Assembly (NCBI GenBank): GCA_037367405.1
Contig: JAZKJV010000389.1
Coordinates: forward strand, 496,001-560,000
Length of the DNA stretch: 64,000 bases
Direction of reading: 5' to 3'
DNA from: Ottelia alismoides
Taxonomy: Eukaryota; Streptophyta; Magnoliopsida; Alismatales; Hydrocharitaceae
Each line of letters begins with the position of its first letter. The first letter of the stretch is position 1. Both the position numbers and the translations under genes were made by a program. Below are positions 41,784 to 52,012 of the stretch, one piece after another. The notes under the pieces were generated by a model. It was not told the origin of the DNA. It made no database searches and worked only from the letters and a program-made list of their open reading frames with translations.

Positions 41784-43967
41784 TTGTTCTTCTCCGGCAG
41801 TATGTCAGAACAAAAGGTCGATATGCCCGCCATAGGTGCCTTTAAAGGTTCGGCACCAATCGTCAAAATGGACGGGACAAACTACGAACTGTGGGCTATG
41901 CAGTTCCTCAGTCTTATGAAGTCATGTGGTAAGAAGCATATTCTTACCGAGGATGAACCGCCGGAAAAGACAGGAATATATGCCTCATGGGAGGCTGATG
42001 ATGCGTATGCCAAAGTTTGGCTCTCAGGAACGCTCACGACGGAGATAGCGAATGATGTCCTCCATCAGCCCACCGCCAAGGCGATGTGGGATATTTTGGC
42101 CACGACGTACTCTCAGGTACGCAACGAGACGAAGATGCTACAGTTGCAGCATGATATCTTTACCACGAAGCAAAATGGGAGGCCTCTTCATTCCCTGTAC
42201 ACGTCTCTTCGTGGAATGTTCGAGAAGCTCTATAGCACCATTCCGCTCACAGCCACGCCGGAACAGCAGAAGACGTTCCGCAACGCCACTATGGTTGGCG
42301 TATTACTTGTTGCTCTTGACCCTGAGTACGAGGCAGCACGCTCTCAGATCCTTGCAGATGCCACTATCCCACCGATGGAAGAAGTATACAGGAGGCTCAG
42401 TCGTGTACCTGTTCCATCGAATACAGCGACTGCACCTCCCTCGGCAATGGCAGTTTCCAGGGGACGAGGTGGTTCGTCCTCATTTCGTGGCAGAGGAAGT
42501 GGTGGACGTGGCCGCGGAGGTCGCATACGCTCTACGTGCTCATTCTGTCGTCGTACTGGTCATTCGGAGGATACATGCTATTCCAAGCATGGCTTCCCTC
42601 CTTTTGCACGTGTCGCTGATCATGTTCAGGGTCCACCGGCATCTACTCCAGATCACAGGTTCGAGGAGCTTGTGGCACGACTTCGTGATATCATGCCACA
42701 GTCATCGTCAGAGGGTGCTGAAGCTTCTGATGTTGCGGCCTCGGCGTCAGCTAGTACATCTGCTTCAGCCAGTGCCTCAGGTAGTCCTTCAGTCTCATTT
42801 CATAATCATGATCTCACAGGATGGATTGTCGATTCTGGAGCTACCCATCATCTCTGCCGTGAGAAAGATATTCTGCAGTCCTACAGAGCTGTTCAGCCTG
42901 GTCGCTCTGTACTCATTGCTGATGGCACTCATTCCCCTATCATCGGTCAGGGGGAGACGGTTTTACTACCCTCTATGCACTTACAGAATGTTCTACATGC
43001 ACCAAAATTCTCTATGAACCTCTTATCCATTAGTCAGATTACACGTGATTTGCACTGTCGTGCTATTTTTGACCCATCGTCTGTTATTTTGCAGGACATA
43101 CTAACGGGCAGGGTGATTGGATGTGGCTCTGAGCACAATGGCCTCTATCGTCTCGTCCGAAACTCTTACGCCGGCGTCTCACTGCATTCCCAGGGCTCCG
43201 TATCTCCGTATACCTGGCATCTTCGGTTTGGTCACCTGCCGCTACAGAAAATGCGTCACCTCCTGCCTCAGATCTCTCCGAATTCGTCTTTTCGTTGTGA
43301 AGCATGTCAGTTAGGGAAGCACCATCGGTCTAGCTTCCCCAGTCGTCAGAGTCGGAGCAGTCGCTCCCCATTTGAGTTATTTCACATAGATATTTGGGGT
43401 CCAAGTCGTGTCCCAGATCATCAGGGGCACAGGTTTTATTTAGTTGTGGTTGATGATTTTTCTAGAGTGTCCTGGACTTTCCTTCTTAAAAATAAATCCG
43501 AAGCAGGAAGTGTTATTCAAAATCTTATCAATGAAGTTCAAAATGTTTTTTCATCTACTGTTAAGTATGTGCGTACTGACAATGCATTGGAGTTCTGCAC
43601 TCGCTCACTTGCTCCTTCCTTTCTTCTAAAGGCATTATCCACCAAACCACATGTGCTTACACATCTCAACAAAATGGGGTTGCAGAACGGAAGCACCGAC
43701 ATTTCCTTGATATTGCTCGCACATTACTTATTCAGAGTTGTGCTCCATTATCCTTTTGGGGGGATGCTATACTTACAGCATGCTATCTGGTCAACCGCAT
43801 GCCTACGACTGTTCTTGGGGAAAAGTCTCCAATCTCTGTTCTTTTTCCCGACAAAGATTTGTTTACACTTACACCTCGGGTCTTTGGCACTGTTGCGTTT
43901 GTTCACCGCTTATCTCCAGGGCTTGATAAGCTATCTCCTAGGGCTATCAAGTGTTTTTGTGGGCTAA
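41784..43967 (+). CDS. Copia-5 gag-protease-integrase polyprotein, 727 codons
   Basis: The frame's first ATG is at 41784; the residues from MSEQKVDMPAIGAFKG (residue 7) match the related gags, so that Met may be the true start. Gag covers residues 1-270 with KMDGTNYELWAMQF, then an RG-rich part and the zinc knuckle CSFCRRTGHSEDTC (about 250). Protease has IVDSGATHHLC (about 350). Pre-integrase has CEACQLGKHHRSSFPSR. Integrase has FELFHIDIWG and RTDNALEFCTRS with the first two catalytic Asp. A frame change at about 43612 replaces the rest by an unrelated reading; the correct continuation with NGVAERKHRHF-type sequence (third catalytic Glu) lies in another frame. The protein would have been the particle and the integration machinery. 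Confidence 0.85.
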   Translation: MFFSGSMSEQKVDMPAIGAFKGSAPIVKMDGTNYELWAMQFLSLMKSCGKKHILTEDEPPEKTGIYASWEADDAYAKVWLSGTLTTEIANDVLHQPTAKAMWDILATTYSQVRNETKMLQLQHDIFTTKQNGRPLHSLYTSLRGMFEKLYSTIPLTATPEQQKTFRNATMVGVLLVALDPEYEAARSQILADATIPPMEEVYRRLSRVPVPSNTATAPPSAMAVSRGRGGSSSFRGRGSGGRGRGGRIRSTCSFCRRTGHSEDTCYSKHGFPPFARVADHVQGPPASTPDHRFEELVARLRDIMPQSSSEGAEASDVAASASASTSASASASGSPSVSFHNHDLTGWIVDSGATHHLCREKDILQSYRAVQPGRSVLIADGTHSPIIGQGETVLLPSMHLQNVLHAPKFSMNLLSISQITRDLHCRAIFDPSSVILQDILTGRVIGCGSEHNGLYRLVRNSYAGVSLHSQGSVSPYTWHLRFGHLPLQKMRHLLPQISPNSSFRCEACQLGKHHRSSFPSRQSRSSRSPFELFHIDIWGPSRVPDHQGHRFYLVVVDDFSRVSWTFLLKNKSEAGSVIQNLINEVQNVFSSTVKYVRTDNALEFCTRSLAPSFLLKALSTKPHVLTHLNKMGLQNGSTDISLILLAHYLFRVVLHYPFGGMLYLQHAIWSTACLRLFLGKSLQSLFFFPTKICLHLHLGSLALLRLFTAYLQGLISYLLGLSSVFVG

Positions 43968-44021
43968 TCCAGGACACAGAAAGGATACCGTTGCTATGAC
44001 CCTGTTCATGACAAGTACTAT
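43613..44021 (+). pseudogene. Copia-5 integrase C-terminal part, shifted frame
   Basis: In the frames next to the 727-codon one, the plus strand gives SQQNGVAERKHRHF (about 43660-43710), SFWGDAILTACYLVNRM, then PTTVLGEKSPISVLFPDKDLF and TPRVFGTVAFVHRL (43799-43920). One more indel at about 43960 affects the YSRTQKGYR-type end. The catalytic Glu is therefore present in the DNA though out of frame. Confidence 0.8.
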
Positions 44022-44729
44022 GTGAGTGCAGATGTTACATTTTTCGAACCTGTCATGTACTTCTCCCCTGCAGGTGACAGATTGGTCTCCTCCACATCCA
44101 CAGATTCCAATGTCTATGTGCCTCCACCTCCAAGCCTGGGTCAATCCTCTACTCCACCACATCCACCACCACCACCACCACCACCACTGCCACCACCTCC
44201 AGTTGTACCTTTTACTAAGTTCTATACAAGGCGGCCAGGCCCTGCTCAAGCTACATGTCAACCATCCAGCACGCCTCAGGTATGTTCTGATGTTAACACT
44301 AATGATGGGTTAGACAATGCACCAGTGCAGGAGCCTTTACTACAGGAGGAGGATCAACCGCTCAACACAGTGATGGATGATTTGGATCGGCCCATTGCTC
44401 ACAGGAAGCAGCGAAGACAGTGTGCTTCATATCCTCTTGCCTCTCAAGTCTCATTTCATCGTCTCAATGGGGATTTCCAGAAGTTTGCAGCTGTTGTCTC
44501 GTCAGTTGAGATTCCACTGACATATCAGGATGCCATGAAGATTGATTGCTGGCGTCTAGCCATGGAAGAGGAGATGCGTGCCTTGCAATCTAGAGGGACT
44601 TGGTCTCTTGTCTCCATTCCTCCAGGTGCCTCCGTGGTGAGTTGCAAGTGGGTGTTTACGGTGAAATATCATGCGGATGGACGTCTCGACAGATACAAGG
44701 CCAGACTTGTAGCACGGGGATTTACCTAG
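44022..44729 (+). CDS. Copia-5 linker and RT N-terminal part
   Basis: The 235-codon frame starts MSADVTFFEPVMYF, passes a proline-rich linker with nine or more Pro in a row (residues 48-62), and enters RT: QCASYPLASQVSFHRLNG, DCWRLAMEEEMRALQSRGTW and KWVFTVKYHADGRLDRYKAR. A TAG at 44728 follows LVARGFT, where the family has Gln (CAG), so one C-to-T change is enough to explain it. Confidence 0.85.
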   Translation: MSADVTFFEPVMYFSPAGDRLVSSTSTDSNVYVPPPPSLGQSSTPPHPPPPPPPPLPPPPVVPFTKFYTRRPGPAQATCQPSSTPQVCSDVNTNDGLDNAPVQEPLLQEEDQPLNTVMDDLDRPIAHRKQRRQCASYPLASQVSFHRLNGDFQKFAAVVSSVEIPLTYQDAMKIDCWRLAMEEEMRALQSRGTWSLVSIPPGASVVSCKWVFTVKYHADGRLDRYKARLVARGFT

Positions 44730-44747
44730 ACGTATGGGGTAGATTAT

Positions 44748-45071
44748 TTGGATACTTTTTCACCAGTGGCGAGACACTCCACTCTTCGCATCCTCCTATC
44801 TGTTGCTGTGGTACGTAACTGGACCATTTTCCAGCTTGATGTCAAGAATGCTTTCTTGTATGGTGACCTACAGGAGGAAGTCTACATGCAGCAGCCACCA
44901 GGGTTTGCTGCTGAGGGGGAGACTCAGATGGTGTGCAGACTTCATAAGGCTATCTATGGCATCAAACAGAGTCCCCGAGCATGGTTCCAGAAGCTTTCCC
45001 AGCTAATTGAACGACAAGGGGTTCAGGAGATCAAATGCGGACCATTCACTGTTCGTCCAGAAGACCCCTAG
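44748..45071 (+). CDS. Copia-5 RT middle part
   Basis: Same frame as the previous part: MDTFSPVARHSTLRIL-type start, QLDVKNAFLYGDLQEEVYMQ with the first RT catalytic Asp, then PGFAAEGETQMVCRLHKAIY and QSPRAWFQKLSQLIERQG. After this the frame changes within ACAAGGGGTT (about 45018), and the remainder (VQEIKCGPF) is out of frame. Confidence 0.85.
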   Translation: MDTFSPVARHSTLRILLSVAVVRNWTIFQLDVKNAFLYGDLQEEVYMQQPPGFAAEGETQMVCRLHKAIYGIKQSPRAWFQKLSQLIERQGVQEIKCGPFTVRPEDP

Positions 45072-46071
45072 AGGTACAGTTGTTGTTATGATATATGTTG
45101 ATGACATCTTGGTTACAGGAGATGATGCTCAAGGGATTGAGATAACCAAGTCCCTGTTGGGAAGCCAGTTCATTACGAAGGATCTGGGCATGATACGATA
45201 TTTTCTGGGGATAGAGTTTGCAAGAAATGCACAAGGAATGGTGATGACTCAAAGAAAATATGTCACAGACTTGCTAGTTGAAACAGGAATGACTGGATGC
45301 AGACCTTCAAGTACACCTATGGACCCAAGCATGAAGTTGTACGACGATGATACCGAGGAGGTGGACAAAAGAAGGTACAGAGAGATGGTGGGTAAGCTCT
45401 TATACATTACTATAACTCGACCGGATATTGCCTTTGCAGTAAACCGGGTGAGTCAATTTATGGAGCAGCCGAGGCAAGTTCATATGGATGCCTTGTATAT
45501 GGTATTGAGATATCTGAAGTCTTCTCCAGGCACAGGGTTGCTATTCAAGAAAGATACAGATCTGTCTATTTCAGCTTGTGCAGATGCAGATTATGCAGGA
45601 TGTCCAAGGGATCGTAAATCTACTTCTAGATTTGCTATCTTCATAGGAAGCTCTTTAGTTTCTTGGAAAAGCAAGAAACAGACTGTTGTGGCGAGATCCA
45701 GTGCTGAATCCGAATACAGAGTCATGGCACAAGCAAGCACAGAAATGATGTGGGTTAAAGCAGTCTTAGAAGATTTGAATGTAGATGTCCCCTTGCCTAT
45801 GAATCTTCAATGTGACAATCAGGCAGCATTGTTTATTGCCAACAATCCAGCTTTTCATGAGAGAACAAAGCACATCGAGGTGGATCATCATTATACTAGG
45901 GACATGATTCAGAAGGGCTTCATTTCCACTTCTCATGTCAGTTCAGAGGGCCAGACTGCTGACATATTCACCAAGCCATTGCTCAGAGGACCTTTCCAGA
46001 GATGTTCTTCCAAGCTGAGCATGATAGGGGAGTGTAGAGACTTATATATGTTACGTTTTATTGTTCCGTAA
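45007..46071 (+). CDS. Copia-5 RT C-terminal part and RNase H, read into the LTR
   Basis: The 354-codon frame gives KGFRRSNADHSLFVQK, VVMIYVDDILVTGDD with an intact YVDD box, IRYFLGIEFARNAQGMVM and RKYVTDLLVETGM. RNase H follows: ADADYAGCPRDRKSTSRF (Asp), ARSSAESEYRVMAQAS (Glu), CDNQAALFIANNP (Asp) and ERTKHIEVDHHYTRD. All catalytic residues are present. After SKLSMIG the normal end (about seven codons and the stop) is missing, because about 20 bp around the polypurine tract are deleted, and the frame ends in the 3' LTR. Confidence 0.85.
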   Translation: MNDKGFRRSNADHSLFVQKTPRGTVVVMIYVDDILVTGDDAQGIEITKSLLGSQFITKDLGMIRYFLGIEFARNAQGMVMTQRKYVTDLLVETGMTGCRPSSTPMDPSMKLYDDDTEEVDKRRYREMVGKLLYITITRPDIAFAVNRVSQFMEQPRQVHMDALYMVLRYLKSSPGTGLLFKKDTDLSISACADADYAGCPRDRKSTSRFAIFIGSSLVSWKSKKQTVVARSSAESEYRVMAQASTEMMWVKAVLEDLNVDVPLPMNLQCDNQAALFIANNPAFHERTKHIEVDHHYTRDMIQKGFISTSHVSSEGQTADIFTKPLLRGPFQRCSSKLSMIGECRDLYMLRFIVP

Positions 46072-46181
46072 TTTCTATTTATATTTTGTATGACTCCGTA
46101 ATTTACCCAAGGGTTTTCTCCCTATATAAGAGACCCGAGGGCTCTATGGAATAACACATCAGAGTATCGATTACTCCAACA
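46033..46181 (+). repeat. 3' LTR of Copia-5
   Basis: 149 bp, differing from the 5' LTR by TTACG for TTATG and CTCCG for CTCTG. Both fit loss of methylated cytosine in the 5' copy. Confidence 0.9.
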
Positions 46182-46186
46182 GGGAG

Positions 46187-46368
46187 TGTTGACGTTATTA
46201 TATTTTGTTTATTTACATGTCTAATTTATTTACATATATTTTTTATATGTATCCTTTCAGGGACTATATGTAATTGACACCTATTGACTCCTAGGATTTC
46301 ACACTATATGAAAAACCCTACCCTATGAATAAAATCCGCTCTATCTCTTTCTCATTTTCTTCTCAACA
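46187..46368 (+). repeat. 3' LTR of Copia-3
   Basis: 182 bp, TGTTGACGTTATTATA...TTCTCAACA, aligned with 13647-13825. Contains CACACTATATGAAAAACCC, a damaged TATA box, and a GAATAAAATCC poly(A)-like signal. Confidence 0.8.
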
Positions 46369-47290
46369 TGAATATGACTCAACTTTTATTTTAGAAATAA
46401 TGATAACATGATTTTCGTATTAATATTAGGAATAATGAGAATGTAATTCTCATATTTATATTAGGAAAAATATGATCAATATAAATTAACGTAAAAATAA
46501 TTTACATTTAAATCATTAATATAATATAAATAGGATTCGTAATTGTTGGCAAAATGATTACAGATTATACTTCAATTCTTAATTGATTTAATTAGTTCAA
46601 TTATCTCCAATATATACCATATAATAGATTGAAATCAATCAAGAGAAGGACGCATCCTAATAAGAAAGATTTGGCGGAGATATGATTTTCTCCACGAACC
46701 CCTTATGGTCGTCCACTCTACTATATAAGAGAGGATGGGTCCCTCTTCCCAATACAGCCATGATCATCCCTTGTACTATTGCATCTCCTTGTTGGGGTGC
46801 CCAATGGGAACAAAGGCATCCGTCTTCTCCCTGCTCTATTCTCATGAAGGAGACTTTGTGAGATGATGTCTATGTCAAGGAGATCACAGTGATCATCTCT
46901 TGATCACCACCTACATGTAGAAAAGGAAAGAATAGCCTCTAAAATTCGTGGGACTCTTGATCACCACTAACGTGGAGAAAAGGAGAGAATCGCCTCTCGA
47001 ATCCGTGGGAGTCACGTGATTTATCCTCACGCCCATATGTGCATCGTCCTCGGATCAGACTCAATTTAGGAAATCTTTTTCGTTAGAGACCATATGCATC
47101 AAAGCTAACTATCTCTTACTCGTGTGGTTTACAAAATGGTGTGGAAATCATCTCCGTGTTTTTTCTTTGCATTGTAATTAGAATTCCTGACTGATATATC
47201 GTTCATATGATGAGTACATGTTTTTATTCGAACATGGCCCGTTTATCTTACGTTTTCCGTGATGCAAGAGGTCAAATTTCCCTTCAATAG
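46369..47290 (+). repeat. LTR-like region, family T, copy 1
   Basis: It contains CTACTATATAAGAGAGGATGGG (TATA box at about 46720), then a leader with TCCGTGGGAGTCACGTG, GTTCATATGATGA and TTTTCCGTGATGCAAGAGG. The same motifs in the same order occur at 57000-57640 (copy 2). Both end with CCTTTCAA/CCCTTCAA-type sequence. The left part seems cut by Copia-3. No coding sequence. Confidence 0.55.
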
Positions 47291-47487
47291 TAACTTAGTG
47301 TAATATTAATGGTGATTAGATGCACTATAATGAGCTTATGTTGTACGTCTTCTAGACTAGATAGCCATTTCTTAGGCTCGTAATGATGTGTGACATGTGA
47401 CGTCTTATGTGATGGATCAAGTAGCGCATGCCATGTTTAAGTAATAAGATAAATGCATGAATAACATAATGCTAATAGTGCAAACAA

Positions 47488-47540
47488 ATATTGGGGCGAA
47501 CACCACCGAGTGTTTCCCCCTTTTTTTGAGCGTCAAAAAA
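47488..47540 (+). mobile_element. 53-bp LINE 3' end with 14-bp target duplication
   Basis: AATAGTGCAAACAA is repeated exactly at 47474-47487 and 47541-47554. The insert between ends in an A run and has CGAGTGTTTCCCCC, resembling the GGAGTGCACCCCC end of the LINE at 27357-29104. This suggests an extremely 5'-truncated LINE. Confidence 0.7.
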
Positions 47541-47554
47541 AATAGTGCAAACAA

Positions 47555-50500
47555 GGCTTTATACGTTAATGTGTCTTAGACTAACAATTATAAATAATCC
47601 ACGAAGCCCCCTGAACCTCAAGAACCATTGATTAGCATGTGGAAATTAAGAAGGTTTTTAATAAGTTGTCATATCATATGCCAACATCAAGATACGATAG
47701 AAAGCATGGGTTGAAGCATTATGATACGCTCTAGCTAATGGGCACCCAACCTTAGTCGCCATACGCTCATAGGGGATAAATCTAAGGAGACATAGTAGTG
47801 TCTCTAGCTAGGAGGCTCATATTGATATATCCTTCGAATAATAAACCGAACCAATGACAGAAAAGTATAAAATATGCAATATTCATTAAAAGACTATACT
47901 TGCTATTAAATAAGAAGAGGTCAAACAAGATAATGTCTACCTCTACTGCAAAATGTGAACAAATGCATAGTTTGGATATATATTGTACCTGTGCTTGTTC
48001 ATTAGTAGAATTCTATGCTTTAATAAATGAATGCTTGAACAACCTCCATACTTTACGTAGTATAAATCAACAGTGATATAAAATTTGCTTAAATTATTAT
48101 ACGATGTCTAAATGAGTAGACACACTAGGACCAACTTCACTATACCAAGTGGACAAATTATAACCATCGATGCATACTTATAATAGGCTATTACAAGAAC
48201 ACTCGGATGCACTAATGACAAATTCCACTTATGCCTTAGGATAGTGGGAATGTATGGACATCTAATTTACATCTTATATACATGTTAAGCCTTATTCAAC
48301 CCTTATTCATTTTAAAATATTTTCATTGTCCAACTGTCAAGTTACTTAGATAACCTCTATTTTGTGACCCACCTTAGGTAAACAGGTAGTGACAAAGCCA
48401 TCACTCCGGTGATACTTCACCCACTGAGGAAATGTGTGCAGGTTCTGGAGTACTTCTAGATGTTGATGGTGCTTTTAATGTACTGAAACAATGTAACTAA
48501 TTGTAATATTTGATGAATGATGGCTTCTATCTTTTGTCGTAATGAATACTTTAAAGTAGATGTCCTGATGTCTCTATTTACTCTTTTATCCCATGTTATG
48601 TTCAATGAGACTTCATGGTTTGATTTTATTTCTTATGTAGTTATATGCTTATATTGAACCTCAAATGTATCATCAGACTTTCATTGGATGACATGGATCT
48701 TGGATGTTGATGTTCCCAGAGATGGCACCCATTTCGGATTTAATGGGATTGTATAGGCGGGCCATTAAATCATTTGTTTGGTCCAAACACCTGTTGGTGG
48801 CTTGCCCATTCCACCTATTAGTGGTGCTCGGCTTTTTCCATCCAGATGCCCAGCCCTTAAATCCATGTATTGTGTGGCCCTCTGATGTAAGGCTCTCAGA
48901 TCTGAGTGCTCAGTTGGACTCTGGATCTCAAAGGTTCGGTTCTCTGGTTTCAATTTCTTGAGTTCTTGGATTCGAGTTGGTCTGAGACTCATCTTGTCGG
49001 TTGTTAAGGTAGGTCATGCTTAACTTTTGCTTATTGGCTTTGTCTTGTCCTGTGGGTGGCAAGTGACTTAGGTATGCCCAACTAAATGCGGAAACTCATT
49101 GCTACAAATGGAGAAAAAGACACCTTCGGCGGGACTGATCAATTACCTCTCACAATCAGCCAAAAATGATCCACATATATATGTTAAGTCCAACACTAAC
49201 GGGGGAGACTTCGTTCGACAACACAAAACTCCTCCAAGCTACATGACACCCCCCAACCTCGACCCACTCTACAGCGGGAGGCCCCTCTCCTTTCATAGGC
49301 ACAAATACAATCCCGAAAAAGATCCAACTCAAATGGGACTCCAACAACTAATGGCAATATAATCAAGATTCTAATAAAATATCATCAGAAATCAGATTTC
49401 TCAACCAAATCTTATCAAAATCCCAATACTCCAACCAGCAGCACTTCTCGGTGACATCCCATGGTGATGTTGTATGAAATTGTGCTGGGAATGAGGAATT
49501 GAAACTGCCGTTTACAAATCACGAAGAGGAATTACATTATCTCTAAACTAGCAGAGGTAAGAGAAATATGGCTGTGAAGAAAATATAAATTGACCACTAG
49601 ACTACCACACTTTCTAAGACCAACAATGTAACAATGACAAAGTAAGATTCATGGAGAAGGAGCTGATCAAACAGAAAGTAAGATCGGTAAGTTTGCAATT
49701 TATTCGGTTCTGAAGGGAGTAGACAGCTGGAACGTCCAACAAACGGTGCACTTCCTAGAAAGTAAAATTCAAATCATCGTCTGAATTCTCCAACAATAAG
49801 GAAGGAGCATGAGGGACTTGCTTTTCATGAACAATGGATTTTGCAGTTTCAGATATTGAAACCTTATATAGCTAAACTCAGCAGCTTCTCCGTGGTAGGT
49901 GTCCGGATTGGCATTAGCAACAATAGACAAGATCATTTCAGATTCATGAGACTTAAACGAGCGAGTATCAATGCCCAAACTGGACCTTGAGTGCATGAGG
50001 GTACCTGCGAGGCTCTGAGGGCAGCAGTGATGTTGGGGCGGTGGTGGTCTTTGGCGGATGTTCCAAGCGGCGATGCGTTCGTGGGACAGGAGGAGAAGGC
50101 CATTGCTGGATTTTCTATCGAGTTTGGGTTCGGTGTCCGAGTGAGATCATAGACAAGGGAAGATATAGTGGCATTAAAGCACATCGCTTTCCCTTTATTT
50201 TTGTTTATTTCTTTGTACGCCCATCTTCTGCTGGCGGTATGGTCGCTTGTATGATTCGGCGACTGGACGGATTTGCACACCGAACGAGGAGCTGTATTTT
50301 TCCTTTGCTTTTTTATTAACTTTTCTTTTTGGAGATTAACATACTTCTATTTCTTTTGTACTGGACAGAGTTGATAGACAGGGGATCATTGCAAGTCCGG
50401 TTTTTCTTGCCAAGAAAACAGACACAACCTACCAACTTTTTTATAAAATTTATTAAATAGGAAGCACATATTAAGGTGTACGATGTGGGTCCCACAAGGC

Positions 50501-50720
50501 TTCCTTATGAAACATTTCTTGAGCCTGTGATTTTTAAAACTTTGGCAGTTTAGATCACATAAGCTTAATATAATTTTGTAATTCAAAATTCTCTGATATC
50601 AAAATTGTTGAAATTGGACATATAAAGAATGCTTGTTTTACAAGGATTTTTGAATATATATTCCTCTTATTAGTGTACTTATTCCTCAAGTTTTATTGAA
50701 AAATAAAACAAATAATAATA
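47555..50720. other. unassigned 3.2-kb segment
   Basis: No gene, RNA or element can be named. Frames of up to 115 codons exist (minus 49933-50280, plus 50041-50319, minus 49769-49996) without known domains. The minus strand at 49769-50280 has two fairly long frames close together, so an old exon is possible but not supported. No conserved splice pattern is evident by eye. Confidence 0.35.
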
Positions 50721-51330
50721 ATAAAGGTGGGGTAGATAACTTGACTACCCTCAGGATTTTTACTGACCCAACCCTACATCGAAAAGGGCATTGAGGGGTG
50801 AAAATGCTGACATAATACTGCAACTGGTCATCAAATCAAGGCGCGCTCAACTTGAACTTCGGCAGGGCAAGAGGCTAGAGCATATAAGAGACAGAGGGAG
50901 GTCTCAAAGTAAGATAGTCTCATAGTCAAGCTCTGGCACCACCCAAATTACGGGAAGCCGAGAGTATGGTAGCCTGGCGTATCTGAGACCATAACCTGAT
51001 TGACCTAAGTGCATATACCTTCACTTTGACCCACTTTTCTTTCTTTCTATCTGGTTCGCACCCGGGGGAAGTAGAGAAGTCTCATACCGGGGAAGTGCAA
51101 AGGTAAGTCAGGGAAGATTCTTTGATTCGCTACGGGGAAAGAGCGAGTAAGCGCTTGTATTATCGAAATCATACCTCAGATTTGGAGATTGATAAAGAAG
51201 TTCCATTAACTTACGATAGAAAGAAGGATGTAGCATTCCTTGATGGAATCGCTTATATAACTCAGGGCTCAGAGGGGTCGCCTACATACTCCTAATTTGA
51301 GAAGTCGTACCCGAAGCTTCAGTGATAGTG
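50721..51330. other. possible organellar insert
   Basis: The base composition is more balanced than in the AT-rich flanks, and the style (GGAAGTAGAGAAGTC, CGGGGAAAGAGCGAG) resembles plant mitochondrial intergenic DNA. No organelle gene is recognised. This is an impression only. Confidence 0.3.
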
Positions 51331-51339
51331 ACATTTATG

Positions 51340-52012
51340 TCAATTAAGTTAAGTATTTTTTATTTATGGGTAAAATGGGGCTAATCTCACCGTATTTTTA
51401 TTTGTTTGTATATTTTTAATAACATATGGGGGGATTTATATCATTATATGACATCATGTTCTTATTTAAAATTTGACTCAATTTAAGACTCATATCTCAT
51501 CTATCAAGTCTGACAAATTTTAATGGTCTAAGAATTACTAAAATTGATCTTTTCTATATTGAGGATTTTTTTAAGGAATTTGAATGAGAACATGTTGTCA
51601 TATACTTGATTAAATTTCCTCATGAATGATTCACGAGTTACCTCTTTCTATCGTAAATCAGAAAAACACCGTGACGGAGATGATGAAAAAAATGACGGTG
51701 ATCGTTCCTTCTTTTTCTTCTTCTCTTGATCACAAATGTTAAGACTTTCTTAAATGATAGAGAGTTTTGATGGTCGCTCTCCAATTCTTGATTGAGTGAT
51801 TTGCAAAATAAGCCACCAAATCACTTTTTACAGGGGTAGAGTTAGAGGGTTTTGCGGGATAACAAGCCCAACCATAACCAACTCTTGATAACCCACTAAC
51901 CGTCAACACGGATCAACATAATTCGATTATATTTACTCATTGACTCGGTAAAACTCATACTTATTATCTCACTAATATTTCATGTGGACCACATACATGA
52001 TTAATTCCAACA
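51340..52012 (-). repeat. 3' LTR region of Copia-6
   Basis: On the minus strand it starts TGTTGGAATTAATCATG next to the polypurine tract. It contains GATAGAAAGAGGTAAC near its far end, a splice-like or leader motif common in Tork-type LTRs. The left edge is not defined, since no partner LTR is found. Confidence 0.5.

Larger units (their letters stand above)
41116..46181 (+). mobile_element. Copia-5: youngest copia element, inserted at the Copia-3 PPT/LTR junction
   Basis: 5.07 kb with two 149-bp LTRs differing at two positions, both C/T. It is flanked by GGGAG (41111-41115 and 46182-46186). Primer-binding site, leader, gag, protease, integrase, RT and RNase H are complete in length. Lesions are few: a frame change at about 43612, a TAG at 44728, a frame change near 45020 and a deletion of about 20 bp at the polypurine tract (46028). 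It is closest to Copia-4. Confidence 0.9.
13647..46368 (+). mobile_element. Copia-3: old copia element expanded by nested insertions
   Basis: The element starts with an LTR (13647-13825) and ends with its partner (46187-46368). Its own internal sequence survives in four blocks: 13826-15322, 32694-34969, 40035-41115 and the 3' LTR. These join at target duplications GAACT, ATAAC and GGGAG, which identify three full retrotransposon insertions; a 384-bp element is also inserted in gag. The host part is about 5 kb. Protein remnants (MTPIETNPL gag, RT with YVDI) differ from those of Copia-1, -2, -4 and -5, so it is another lineage. No target duplication of its own is seen (TACAA and TGAAT), and the first bases of the left LTR may be missing. 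Confidence 0.8.
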
